Below, in pieces: positions 1-8,112 of a DNA stretch of 64,000 nucleotides. The position numbers were made by a program, and so were the translations under genes. Below the pieces are notes generated by a model that saw nothing but the letters and a program-made list of their open reading frames with translations, searched no databases and had not been told where the DNA came from. The stretch's first letter is position 1, and every line of letters starts with the position of its first letter. Source of the DNA: Planctomycetota bacterium (lineage in GTDB: Bacteria; Planctomycetota; Planctomycetia; Planctomycetales; Planctomycetaceae); assembly GCA_003388505.1 (NCBI GenBank), contig QQVO01000073.1:1-64000 (forward strand), in the 5' to 3' direction.

Positions 1-1
1 C

Positions 2-127
2 ATTGTCCTTCGCAACCACTTGCTCCGCCTCCGGGAGATGACCTTGTGGCTCGAATACCTGATCGCCGCCGAGTTCGGACTCGTGCTCACCAAAATCATC
101 CCAACCCAAGACGACCCAAGCCCTTAG
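2..127 (+). CDS. 3' end of a truncated hypothetical protein
   Basis: An open frame enters from the left edge and runs 41 codons to a TAG stop. The visible C-terminus (ending PTQDDPSP) is rich in Leu, Ile and Glu, consistent with an amphipathic helix. I recognise no family. It is followed after about 235 nt by the small ORF and serine recombinase of the integrated element, so it is probably element cargo. Only the last 41 residues are visible, so coding status rests on frame openness alone. Confidence 0.35.
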   Translation: MVLRNHLLRLREMTLWLEYLIAAEFGLVLTKIIPTQDDPSP

Positions 128-362
128 CCACCTCGACGTCGCTGAGGATGTGAACGCGAAATTTTGGAACTACTGAAATTCGTCGAAGTGGCGTGGCAAA
201 GCCAGAAGCCGCGCCCGACTAAGTAAGTGGGGGCGGACGATCTCCGCGTTCGATCTCCGATGACCATCAGCGACCAAAAACTGTCCGAGTCCATTTTTCG
301 CGCGTCCGCCGCGAACGCGGTCGCGTCTGCGCGTGGTCTTGTTCAGTCGAAGGTGGCGGAAG

Positions 363-587
363 ATGGATCAGGTTGCGATTCTGGTCGCGGAAGTGCTGCG
401 GACGGCTCCGCGATGGATCACTGCTGAGATTGTCCACGAGACGGTTGAGTTGTTTGAGCCGGTATATCAGCGACAATTGACTGCGGAAGAAGTCCGCGAG
501 ATGATCGTGAATGCGTCTCGCTTTTTCGACCTTGCAAAGCAATTGGAATTGAATGCGAAAGTTTGTTGCACTGGCGAGGGTGAGTAG
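363..587 (+). CDS. Small hypothetical protein preceding the recombinase
   Basis: Predicted 74-residue protein beginning MDQVAILVAEVL. I chose the ATG at 363 over an upstream start at 333 because a purine-rich GGTGGCGGAAG stretch sits just before it. The protein is mostly helical and acidic (AEIVHETVELFEPVYQRQL). Its end overlaps the recombinase start by 35 nt in another frame, which suggests translational coupling. I do not recognise a family. The position suggests an accessory factor such as a directionality or regulatory protein, but the sequence shows no DNA-binding motif, so that is inference only. Confidence 0.5.
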   Translation: MDQVAILVAEVLRTAPRWITAEIVHETVELFEPVYQRQLTAEEVREMIVNASRFFDLAKQLELNAKVCCTGEGE

Positions 588-2043
588 TCGTGAGCAGGAG
601 CGGGAAGGGTTTTCGCTCGACGTTCAGGTGGATGTGCTGCGCCAATATGCCGAGCGACGTGAAGGGGAGATCGTCAAGCTGTTCCGCGTAGCCGAGACGG
701 CGACCAAGCGGGACGAGCGGAAGACGTTTCGCGAACTGATCGAATACGTCCGAGCGAATTCCCGCAAGCTGGACGGGCTGCTGGTCTACAAGTTGGACCG
801 GGCGACTCGCAATCTGCAGGATTATGCGCTGCTCGAAGAAGTCGAATCGGACTACGGCGTCCCACTGATCGCAGTCTCGCAGCCGACCGATAACACGCCA
901 TCAGGTCGCTTGCAGCGTCGGATTCAGGCATCGTTCGCGGCGTATCAGACGGAGCAACAAGGTCAGGATGTGCGTGAGGGATTGGAACGTCGCGTCAAGA
1001 ACGGCTGGTTTGTGACGGTGGCACCGTTCGGCTATCGGAACGTCCGCGTTGATGGACGCAGCACGGTCGAAATTGACCCGGACCACGGGCCGAAAGTACA
1101 GCGAATCTTCGATCTGTATGCCTACCACGGTCATACGCTGGACTCGTTGCGCGACACGCTTTTCGCCGAGGGAGTGATCTACAAGCCGTCGCAGCCACGT
1201 TTCACCCGGAGTCATCTGCACTCGATCTTGAATCACCGCGCGTACAGCGGGGACGTGCCGTACCATGGCGATTGGCTGCCGGGACAGCACGAACCGTTGA
1301 TTGATCGGGGTACTTGGCAGCGGGTGCAGACGATGCTCAACCAACACGTTTATCGTTCCCACGAACTGCCTTTCGCCGGGGAATTGACCGAGTGCGGACA
1401 TTGCGGCCACCCGATCACGGGCGAGGCCAAGACGAAGCGCACGAAGAACGGCGAAAAGACCTACACCTACTACCGCTGCGCCCGGTACAACGTGGACGGA
1501 CATCCTAGAATCCGGCTCCCCGAACGGGAACTCGACGAGCAGATGCTGACGCTTCTCGGTCAACTCCGAATTGAGGACGACAGATTCCGCCAGTGGTTCA
1601 CGAATGTGCTCCGAGCGCGAGCCAAGGACGACCAGCAGGCTACGCGGGATCGCATCGACGCCTTGAATGAACAGCTTCGTCGAGTTCGCCAGCAACTGGA
1701 TCGCCTGATCGACTTGCGGGTGAGCGACGAGATCGACGAAGGAACGTTCAGCCGGAAGCAAACGGAACTCCGCGATCAGGAAGCCGAATTGCGGTTGCAG
1801 ATCGAGCCGTCGGACAAGGGCCGCCACGAGTTGGCGGACTTGGCCGTCAAGGCGTTTGAACTTTCGCAAAGCCTTGCTGAGAAATGGCTTGATGCCGATC
1901 ACGCCGTCAAACGACAGATTCTCGAAATTGTCTGTTTGAACTTTCGACTCGACGGCGCAAGTCTTGTCCCTGAATGGAGAAAGCCCTTCGACGTTCTCGC
2001 CGAAAAGCCTTCTGTCTCGTCTAGTCGGGGTGACAGGATTTGA
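553..2043 (+). CDS. Large serine recombinase (site-specific integrase)
   Basis: 496-residue serine recombinase that probably integrates and excises the element on its left. The N-terminal resolvase domain (about residues 3-150) has the RVSSREQ motif with candidate nucleophile Ser11 and the Arg-bearing KLDRATRN helix. A recombinase domain follows (about 160-260, with FGYRNV and HSILNHRAYSG), then a zinc ribbon from about residue 283 (CGHCG and a later Cys), then a charged coiled coil at about 355-420, the usual order for large serine integrases. The last 19 nt of the gene, including its TGA stop, lie in the antisense of the tRNA-Pro 3' end. This indicates that the element sits in that tRNA and that the C-terminal residues RGDRI are encoded by target-derived DNA. 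The upstream small ORF overlaps its start. Confidence 0.93.
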   Translation: MRKFVALARVSSREQEREGFSLDVQVDVLRQYAERREGEIVKLFRVAETATKRDERKTFRELIEYVRANSRKLDGLLVYKLDRATRNLQDYALLEEVESDYGVPLIAVSQPTDNTPSGRLQRRIQASFAAYQTEQQGQDVREGLERRVKNGWFVTVAPFGYRNVRVDGRSTVEIDPDHGPKVQRIFDLYAYHGHTLDSLRDTLFAEGVIYKPSQPRFTRSHLHSILNHRAYSGDVPYHGDWLPGQHEPLIDRGTWQRVQTMLNQHVYRSHELPFAGELTECGHCGHPITGEAKTKRTKNGEKTYTYYRCARYNVDGHPRIRLPERELDEQMLTLLGQLRIEDDRFRQWFTNVLRARAKDDQQATRDRIDALNEQLRRVRQQLDRLIDLRVSDEIDEGTFSRKQTELRDQEAELRLQIEPSDKGRHELADLAVKAFELSQSLAEKWLDADHAVKRQILEIVCLNFRLDGASLVPEWRKPFDVLAEKPSVSSSRGDRI

Positions 2044-2045
2044 AC
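2025..2045. other. Probable element/chromosome attachment junction in tRNA-Pro
   Basis: The recombinase reading frame runs into the 3' end of the tRNA-Pro gene and stops at a TGA that is the complement of the conserved TTCAA of the T-loop. Integrases that use tRNA genes typically recreate the tRNA 3' end at the junction. The tRNA is intact and its promoter lies on the other side, so chromosome is to the right and the element to the left. The exact core cannot be fixed without the other end of the element. Confidence 0.5.
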
Positions 2046-2099
2046 CTGCGACTTCCAGCTCCCAAAGCTGGCGCTCTAGCCAAGCTGAGCTACACCCCG
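2025..2099 (-). tRNA. tRNA-Pro (anticodon UGG)
   Basis: A complete cloverleaf can be drawn on the minus strand. The acceptor arm CGGGGTG pairs with CACCCCG, the D arm contains AGCTCAGCTTGG, the anticodon stem CCAGC/GCTGG encloses the loop TTTGGGA with anticodon TGG, and the T arm is GCAGG-TTCAAAT-CCTGT. The discriminator base is A. CCA is not encoded. The 3' end overlaps the 3' end of the serine recombinase gene. Confidence 0.96.
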
Positions 2100-2112
2100 C
2101 GTGTGCGTGAGA

Positions 2113-2142
2113 AGTGTACGGGCCGCTTCGATCGTCCGTCAA
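2113..2142 (-). promoter_or_regulatory. Sigma-70-like promoter of tRNA-Pro
   Basis: On the minus strand TTGACG (2137-2142) is followed by an 18-bp spacer and TACACT (2113-2118), about 14 nt before the first base of the tRNA. Both hexamers are close to the sigma-70 consensus and the position fits. It lies on the chromosomal side of the tRNA, so integration of the element leaves it untouched. Confidence 0.65.
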
Positions 2143-2166
2143 CGGCTTCTCTTTCGACCCAGCCGT

Positions 2167-2196
2167 GGCGAGCGGCGCGGCGTCAGCCCGCCGATG
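2167..2196 (+). repeat. GGCGAGC-type intergenic hairpin repeat, copy 1
   Basis: A 30-nt unit starts GGCGAGC, forms a stem of CGGCG and GG with CC and CGCCG around the loop CGTCAG, and ends GATG. A copy at 43217-43246 has the same length and differs at two positions that are paired with each other. A third copy at 26468-26495 keeps the head and the loop. Confidence 0.6.
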
Positions 2197-2243
2197 CGAA
2201 CGATTCCACAACGATCATTCTCGCCGAAATCTCCGCACCCGTG

Positions 2244-2272
2244 TGCTTCTGCGCGCGTCGACCGGGTACAAT
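2244..2272 (+). promoter_or_regulatory. Promoter of RNase P RNA
   Basis: A good -10 hexamer, TACAAT at 2267-2272, lies 7-8 nt before the inferred first base of the RNase P RNA. The matching -35 region at 17-bp spacing (TGCTTC) is weak. Position relative to the RNA 5' end is the main support. Confidence 0.5.
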
Positions 2273-2279
2273 TCGGATT

Positions 2280-2658
<379 letters not shown>

Positions 2659-2767
2659 TTTGATCTGGAAGTGCAAAGTGAAAAATCGAAGAGACTTCAT
2701 CCGCGGTCACCAATCAATTTGCACTCTGCACTTGTCACTTTGCATTTCTCACTCCCCCCGAATCGCC

Positions 2768-4813
2768 ATGCCCAGACTCTTCGTGCTCCTGTCCCTCCTG
2801 TTCGGTACGACTTCCTTCGCGGAAGAGTACGACCTCGTCATCTACGGCGGCACCTCGGGCGGCGTCGCGGCGGCCGTGCAGGCCGATCGAATGGGCAAAT
2901 CGGTTGTCCTGATCGAGCCGCGGGAACACGTCGGCGGACTGTCGGTCAGCGGACTGGGGTGGACCGATACCGGGAATAAAGCGGTCATCGGTGGCGTATC
3001 GCGCGAATTCTATCAGCGGGTGAAGAGCTATTACGACCGGGCCGAGGCGTGGATTTTCGAGCGGCCCGGCGACTATGCCACTTACAAACCGGATCAGGAC
3101 GCCATTTGGGCCTTCGAACCGCACGCGGCGGAGTGGGCGTTTGGGCGGATGCTGCGCGAGACCGATGTCGTCCTATTGCTGGGCAAGAGTCTGGCGCGGC
3201 CGGACGGCGTGGGAGTCAAAGAAGGACGGATCACGCATGTCGTCATGACTGACGGGAGTGTCTACTCGGGTGAGATGTTCATCGACGCCACTTATGAGGG
3301 TGACCTGATGGCGGCTGCCGGGGTGACGTACACGGTGGGCCGCGAGGCGAATGGTCAGTACGACGAAACTCTCAACGGCGTGCAGGTTGCGAATGCGATT
3401 CATCATCAGTTCACGCATCCGGTCGATCCGTTTATTCGGCCCGGCGAAGCCGCAAGCGGGCTCCTGTCGGGGATCGGTGACGGTCCCGGTCGAGATGGAG
3501 AGGCTGATCACCGCGTGCAGGCATACAACTTCCGTCTTGCGCTGACCGACGTACCAAAGAATCGCATCCCGTTTGAGAAGCCGGAGGGCTATGACCCGCT
3601 CGATCACGAACTGCTGCTGCGGAACTTTGAAGCGGGCGACCGCCGAATTCCACTGAGCATCCTGATGGTGCCCAACCGCAAGACCGACCTGAACAACAAC
3701 TTCGCCGTTTCGACCGACTGGATCGGGATGAACTACGACTATCCCGAAGGCAGCTACGATGAGCGCGCAGCGTTCGAGGAGAAACTGGAGACGTACGTGC
3801 GCGGCTTTCTGTGGACGCTGCAGAATCACCCTCGCGTACCGCAGGAGATTCGCGACCAGGTGGCCAAGTGGGGCTATTCGCGTGACGAATGGGTCGACAA
3901 CAACCACTGGCCGTACTGGTGCTATATCCGTGAGGCGCGGCGGATGGTGAGCGACTATGTGCAGACCGAGCATGACTGCCTGCGGACGCGAATGTGCGAC
4001 GATCCGGTCGGCATGGGCTCCTACAACATGGACTCGCACAACTGCCAGCGGTACGTCGACGAGCACGGCCACGTCCGTAACGAGGGAGACGTCCAGGTCA
4101 GCCCCGGTGGGCCGTACCTGATCTCGTACGGTGCGATCGTGCCGAAGCGCGACGAATGCGAGAACCTGCTGGTCCCGGTCTGCCTGTCGTCCTCGCACAT
4201 CGCCTACGGATCAATTCGCATGGAACCGGTGTTCATGATCCTCGGCCAATCCGCCGCCACCGCCGCCTGTCTCGCGCTCGATGCCGGAGTCGCCGTGCAG
4301 GACGTGGAGTACGCCGCATTACGCGAGCGGCTGCTGGCCGACGGCCAGGTGCTCGACATCCCGCCCGGTTCGATCGCACCGAGCGGGATCAATCCGAAGT
4401 CGCTGGACGGGATCGTGGTGGATGACACTCAGGCGGAAAAGGAGGGCGCTTGGTCTTCGAGCCGCTCGGTCGGCGGTTTCGTCGGTCGGAGCTACCTGCA
4501 CGACCTGAATGAAGGTCAGGGTGAGAAGTCGGTCACGTTCAAACTGCCGGTCGAGAAGCCGGGCCGGTACGAAGTGCGTCTGTCCTACACTCCGAATCCC
4601 AACCGCGCCACGAATGCTCCGGTGACGATCACCCACGCCGACGGTGAGACGATCGTGACCGTCAATCAACGCGACAAACCGGAGATTGAGGATGCATTCG
4701 TCTCGCTCGGCGAGTTCGAGTTCGCAGCCGACGAGGCTGCCAGCGTGACCGTCTCCAATGCCAATGCGGACGGATATGTGGTGGCGGACGCGGTGTGGGT
4801 GGTTCGGCCGTGA
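2768..4813 (+). CDS. Secreted FAD-dependent oxidoreductase with golvesin-like C-terminal domain
   Basis: 681-residue protein. The start at 2768 gives a Sec signal peptide (MPRLFVLLSLLFGTTSFA); an in-frame start further upstream would lie at the end of the RNase P RNA. Residues 21-57 form an FAD-binding fold with GGTSGGVAAA and an acidic end of strand two (LIEP), typical of the FAD_oxidored family seen in xanthan-lyase-like and ThiF/GidA-like proteins. The last 125 residues or so (from about 555, GAWSSSRSVGGFVGRSY onward) resemble a golvesin/xanthan-lyase C-terminal beta-domain likely to bind carbohydrate. The substrate is unknown; export and the C-terminal domain suggest a role on extracellular polysaccharide. 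It stands alone between rnpB and the Rieske gene. Confidence 0.88.
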   Translation: MPRLFVLLSLLFGTTSFAEEYDLVIYGGTSGGVAAAVQADRMGKSVVLIEPREHVGGLSVSGLGWTDTGNKAVIGGVSREFYQRVKSYYDRAEAWIFERPGDYATYKPDQDAIWAFEPHAAEWAFGRMLRETDVVLLLGKSLARPDGVGVKEGRITHVVMTDGSVYSGEMFIDATYEGDLMAAAGVTYTVGREANGQYDETLNGVQVANAIHHQFTHPVDPFIRPGEAASGLLSGIGDGPGRDGEADHRVQAYNFRLALTDVPKNRIPFEKPEGYDPLDHELLLRNFEAGDRRIPLSILMVPNRKTDLNNNFAVSTDWIGMNYDYPEGSYDERAAFEEKLETYVRGFLWTLQNHPRVPQEIRDQVAKWGYSRDEWVDNNHWPYWCYIREARRMVSDYVQTEHDCLRTRMCDDPVGMGSYNMDSHNCQRYVDEHGHVRNEGDVQVSPGGPYLISYGAIVPKRDECENLLVPVCLSSSHIAYGSIRMEPVFMILGQSAATAACLALDAGVAVQDVEYAALRERLLADGQVLDIPPGSIAPSGINPKSLDGIVVDDTQAEKEGAWSSSRSVGGFVGRSYLHDLNEGQGEKSVTFKLPVEKPGRYEVRLSYTPNPNRATNAPVTITHADGETIVTVNQRDKPEIEDAFVSLGEFEFAADEAASVTVSNANADGYVVADAVWVVRP

Positions 4814-5055
4814 GGCAGACGCTGACCGTGCGACACTTGACGTCTACCTTGTTTCGTGGGCATGAGGAATCGGGGATCGCGAGTATCACGGCCGTCGAGT
4901 AAGAATCGAATCGATTGACCGGTTACGGTGCTGGAAGCGCAGTTGATTCGACGGGCGTTACTGCTAAGGTGCGCTGCGGAGTATGCTCTCTGATCGTTGA
5001 TGATTCCCGCGCCCGGCGGCCGACTCGTTCCGGGCGATTCTCTGCAGGTGAGACG

Positions 5056-5367
5056 ATGTCCGAAGTGACCAAGGTTGCCACAGTCGCAGAAATTCCGCCC
5101 GGGGGGCGGAAGTCGATCATTGTGGACGAGTTGCCGGCCCTCTTGTTGCGAGCCGGAGACGACTTTTATTGCATCGAAGACGTCTGCACCCATGACGGGC
5201 AGCCGCTGACCGACGGGCCGTTCGAGGACTGCGTCATCACCTGCCCGCGGCATGGGGCCAGGTTCGACGTGAAGACCGGTGCGCCGCTTTGCATGCCGGC
5301 GACCGAGCCGGTTCGCGTCTATCCGGTCGAGATCCGCGGTGAAGACGTCTACGTAACGGTCGACTGA
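5056..5367 (+). CDS. Rieske [2Fe-2S] ferredoxin-type protein
   Basis: 103-residue soluble Rieske protein, about the size of the stand-alone ferredoxins of aromatic-ring dioxygenase and nitrite-reductase (NirD-like) systems. The cluster ligands are visible as C44-x-H46 (VCTHDG) and C63-x2-H66 (CPRHGARFD), 16 residues apart. There is no signal peptide or membrane anchor. The start at 5056 was chosen because the N-terminus MSEVTKVATVAEIPPGG matches where these proteins begin and a CAGGTGAG stretch precedes it. No oxygenase or reductase partner is adjacent, so its electron donor and acceptor are not known. Confidence 0.9.
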   Translation: MSEVTKVATVAEIPPGGRKSIIVDELPALLLRAGDDFYCIEDVCTHDGQPLTDGPFEDCVITCPRHGARFDVKTGAPLCMPATEPVRVYPVEIRGEDVYVTVD

Positions 5368-5556
5368 AGCGAAGGGAACCTGGAGGGGAGTCTGCGGAAG
5401 CCGGAAACGGACTTTCCACGGGCGAAAATCGACGTGCTGGAGAATTTCAATCCGACGCATCTGGTGCGGTGGAGGGGTGATCTCGCCGTATCGCAACGGC
5501 AGTCGTTGCTTGAGCAGACTGAAGGGATGGACTTGCTGCGGGTGTTCCCAGAGTGA
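5368..5556 (+). other. In-frame open stretch directly after the Rieske stop codon
   Basis: After the Rieske TGA the same frame stays open for 62 codons to the next TGA (5554-5556), encoding a segment ending LLEQTEGMDLLRVFPE. There is no ATG at its beginning. It could be a remnant of a longer C-terminus, a short gene from GTG or CTG, or chance. I cannot assign a function. Confidence 0.25.
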
Positions 5557-5579
5557 AATAACCGATCATCCTGCTATTC

Positions 5580-5960
5580 GTGGTATTGGGACTTGGCGAG
5601 AGGGAGCGTGGAGAGTATGCTTTGGTCGAAGTTCGAGCTTCTCTTGAGGAGCTTGTGAGACTGGCTGGAAACAAGCGAGGAACGCTGTCACTCTTTGTCG
5701 ACGCGTTTTCCGGCCGAGCGGGACATCGATCCGGGTTGGATTTCGAGGTTGTCTCGCAAAAACTTGCGTCGGCGTATTTGCCGAACGTTGCCGCCGCCAA
5801 CCATCGGTTGTGTGAACCGCTCTGGGAAGCCGCTGGCGTCAGTGATGACGCACCCCATTCCGTGACTTTCTTGTTTGTCCGGAATTCCCGTTCATGCGGC
5901 ATTTGCTCCGAGGCGCAGTCTGCCCAGACTCGCATCCCGCGGTGCGAGAAACTGTCGTGA
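5580..5960 (+). CDS. Hypothetical protein, uncertain
   Basis: A 126-codon frame from a GTG start. Its predicted protein has plausible alternation of hydrophobic and charged segments (VEVRASLEELVRLAG, SLFVDAFSG, DFEVVSQKLASAYLPN), but codon third positions are less GC-rich than in neighbouring genes and no ribosome-binding site is obvious. The frame on the opposite strand overlaps the helicase gene and is rejected. I do not recognise the family. It could be a young or decaying gene. Confidence 0.3.
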   Translation: MVLGLGERERGEYALVEVRASLEELVRLAGNKRGTLSLFVDAFSGRAGHRSGLDFEVVSQKLASAYLPNVAAANHRLCEPLWEAAGVSDDAPHSVTFLFVRNSRSCGICSEAQSAQTRIPRCEKLS

Positions 5961-6049
5961 ACGTTGTGCGATCTCCGTGCGGAGGTCGCCCGTCGATCCG
6001 ACGAAACCGCAGAAAACTTACAGCCATTTGACCCGTCGCAGCGGACGCG

Positions 6050-7438
6050 ATGACAGCGCCTGCGACCAGACATCAGGAAAATCCATTGACGAAGTTTGAA
6101 GACATTGAGTTGATTCCGGCGGTGCAACGTGCGCTGGCCGAGGAACAGTACGAGACGCCGACGCCGATCCAGGCTCAGACGATTCCAGCCGCACTGGAAG
6201 GTCGCGACATCCTTGGATGCGCTCAGACAGGGACCGGCAAGACAGCGGCGTTCGCGCTGCCGATTCTGGACAAGCTGGGACAGGCCAATCGCAAGTCCCG
6301 GCCGCATCGCCCGTTTGTACTGGTGCTGGCCCCCACGCGGGAGCTGGCAATTCAGATTGACGAGAGTTTTGCGACCTATGGCCGGCACTTGCACCTGCGG
6401 CGGGCGCTGGTGTACGGCGGGGTGGGACAGGGCCAGCAGGTTCGCGCACTCAGCCGCGGGGCCCACATCCTGGTCGCCACGCCGGGCCGGCTGCTCGACC
6501 TGATGAATCAGGGGCACATCGAGCTGGAAGACCTGGAGGTGTTTGTGCTGGATGAGGCGGACAGGATGCTCGACATGGGCTTCCTGCCGGATCTGAAACG
6601 GATCATCAGCCGGTTGCCGGAGAAGAGACAGTCGCTGTTCTTCTCGGCCACGCTGCCGCCGAAGATCGTCGAGTTATCGCGAAGTCTGCTGGACAATCCG
6701 GTGAGCGTCGACGTGACGCCGGAGACCACGAGCGTTGAACGAATCAGCCAGCAGATCCTGTTTGTCGAGCGGGGCGCGAAACAGGCGCTGCTCAAGAAAA
6801 CGCTCAAGGGCGGCGACGTCGAGCGAGCGCTGGTATTCACCAGGACGAAGCGGACTGCGAACCAACTTGCGAAAGTGCTGCTGAAAAGCGGGACGCAGGT
6901 GGCCGCGATCCACGGCAACAAGTCGCAGAACGCACGGCAGCGGGCGCTGGAGGCGTTCCGCCGCAACCACGTTCAAGTGCTGGTCGCCACCGACGTGGCG
7001 GCCCGGGGCATCGACATCGACGGGATTTCGCACGTCATTAACTTCGATCTCCCGATTGAGCCGGAAGCCTATGTGCACCGGATCGGCCGCACCGGACGAG
7101 CGGGGGCCGCGGGGATTGCCCTTTCGTTCTGCACCTCGGGAGAGCGCCGGGAATTGCGGGCGATCGAGCAGTTGATCGGCCAGCGGGTTCCGGTCTGCGC
7201 CGACCATCCGGCTCCAGACTCGGGGAATCAAGGAGCGCCTGGAGCGGACAGCGATCGTCAACCGGCGGCGCGAGACGGTTCGGGGCGACGTCCGCAGCGG
7301 CGGCCCGGCAGCCGGGCGCGTCGCGCGGCCGGGAAAGCGAACTCGGAACTCCCGAATCAACAGGCAAGACGACCGCGCCGCAGGTCGCGACGGTCTGACC
7401 GCCGACCGGCACAGCGAAGCGAGCAATCCGTTCGCTGA
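6050..7438 (+). CDS. DEAD-box ATP-dependent RNA helicase (RhlE-type)
   Basis: 462-residue RNA helicase that uses ATP to open RNA structures, probably during ribosome assembly or mRNA turnover. Motifs run in order: Q motif (about residues 15-46), Walker A CAQTGTGKT (57-65), PTRELA (95-100), TPGRL (144-148), DEAD (168-171), SAT (199-201), then a second RecA domain with VATDVAARGIDI and HRIGRTGRAG. The last 80 residues or so are Arg-rich and low complexity, typical of an RNA-binding tail in RhlE-like proteins. It is followed at short distance by a tiny basic protein gene and cspA, which suggests a cold-response group. Confidence 0.95.
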   Translation: MTAPATRHQENPLTKFEDIELIPAVQRALAEEQYETPTPIQAQTIPAALEGRDILGCAQTGTGKTAAFALPILDKLGQANRKSRPHRPFVLVLAPTRELAIQIDESFATYGRHLHLRRALVYGGVGQGQQVRALSRGAHILVATPGRLLDLMNQGHIELEDLEVFVLDEADRMLDMGFLPDLKRIISRLPEKRQSLFFSATLPPKIVELSRSLLDNPVSVDVTPETTSVERISQQILFVERGAKQALLKKTLKGGDVERALVFTRTKRTANQLAKVLLKSGTQVAAIHGNKSQNARQRALEAFRRNHVQVLVATDVAARGIDIDGISHVINFDLPIEPEAYVHRIGRTGRAGAAGIALSFCTSGERRELRAIEQLIGQRVPVCADHPAPDSGNQGAPGADSDRQPAARDGSGRRPQRRPGSRARRAAGKANSELPNQQARRPRRRSRRSDRRPAQRSEQSVR

Positions 7439-7487
7439 GGACACGGCAGATCAATATCATGCATCAACCCGTTTGAGGAGCAGACCA

Positions 7488-7655
7488 ATCGCGAAGAATC
7501 AAAACACTTTCGAGAAGCGCAAGCGGGAAGCAGACAAGAAGGCGAAAGCCCAAGCCAAACGAGAGCGACGCATTCTGCGAAAGCAGGGCGTCGAGACAGC
7601 GGACCCTTCGCCACCGACTGATGCGGAACCGGAAACTCCGGAGGAGTCCGACTGA
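7488..7655 (+). CDS. Small Lys/Arg-rich protein, possible ATC start
   Basis: 55-residue highly charged helical protein (KNQNTFEKRKREADKKAKAQAKRERR) with an acidic, Pro-rich tail. Similar tiny basic proteins, typically starting MAKNQNTFxKR, occur near helicase and cold-shock genes in other bacteria; this is from memory and not searched. A TTG at 7473 is in frame but lies inside the Shine-Dalgarno-like GAGGAG. Initiation at the ATC codon at 7488 would give ideal 7-nt spacing and the family-type N-terminus. It lies 49 nt after the helicase and 99 nt before cspA, probably in one transcript. An RNA- or ribosome-binding role is inference. Confidence 0.7.
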   Translation: MAKNQNTFEKRKREADKKAKAQAKRERRILRKQGVETADPSPPTDAEPETPEESD

Positions 7656-7754
7656 CGCTCGCGAAACGAAGCAGACGCGCGTGTGGTCACAATCGTGTGA
7701 ATGGTTCACGCACCGACGGCACGCGCACTATCCAGAGAGTATGGGAAGAGAGAG

Positions 7755-7952
7755 ATGCCAGAAGGCACGATCAAGAAGAAGACGGAAAAAGGGTTCGGAT
7801 TCATCGAAGATGGAACCGGCAACGACATGTTCTTTCACAGTTCGTCGGTGGAAGGGGGAGGCTTTGACGACCTGCGCGAAGGACAGCGCGTCTCGTACAA
7901 CGTCGGGCAGGGCCCGAAGGGACCGCGGGCTGAAAACGTGCGGCCTGCGTAG
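7755..7952 (+). CDS. Cold-shock protein, CspA family
   Basis: 65-residue single cold-shock domain that binds single-stranded RNA or DNA and acts as an RNA chaperone. RNP1 is KGFGFIE (12-18) and RNP2 is MFFHSS (25-30). The start at 7755 gives the usual MPEGTIKK N-terminus and is preceded by a purine-rich AGAGAG. The gene ends with two successive hairpin-T-tract terminators, and it sits behind an RNA helicase gene as in other cold-adaptation clusters. Confidence 0.95.
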   Translation: MPEGTIKKKTEKGFGFIEDGTGNDMFFHSSSVEGGGFDDLREGQRVSYNVGQGPKGPRAENVRPA

Positions 7953-7974
7953 TGCCCTCTGGGGGCACTGTTTT
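7951..7974 (+). terminator. First terminator after cspA
   Basis: A stem AGTGCCC/GGGCACT with a 5-nt loop is followed by GTTTT. It begins at the cspA stop codon itself, so the stop lies at the foot of the hairpin. Confidence 0.7.
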
Positions 7975-8017
7975 CGGGTTGGCTGTATTGCGAATCCGTT
8001 GACGACGTGAATGGATG

Positions 8018-8048
8018 CACCGGGAGCCGCACGGCTCCCGGTGTTTTC
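8018..8048 (+). terminator. Second, stronger terminator after cspA
   Basis: A perfect 12-bp inverted repeat (CACCGGGAGCCG and its complement) with a 2-nt centre is followed by TTTTC. It lies 44 nt after the first terminator and backs it up. Confidence 0.85.
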
Positions 8049-8112
8049 ATTGAGAGGCGTCGTGCGCGTCACACGACCTCCGTGGTTTCCGGCCGGCCAA
8101 CAGGCGACAACC

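Noticed and set aside
901-2211. 436-codon frame on the minus strand
   Set aside because: It is antisense to the serine recombinase, which has clear domains and catalytic motifs, and it runs across the tRNA-Pro gene.
3173-4198. 341-codon frame on the minus strand
   Set aside because: Antisense to the FAD oxidoreductase; no motif or composition typical of a protein.
5447-6517. 356-codon frame on the minus strand
   Set aside because: Overlaps the 5' half of the DEAD-box helicase and is a by-product of GC-rich codon bias there.
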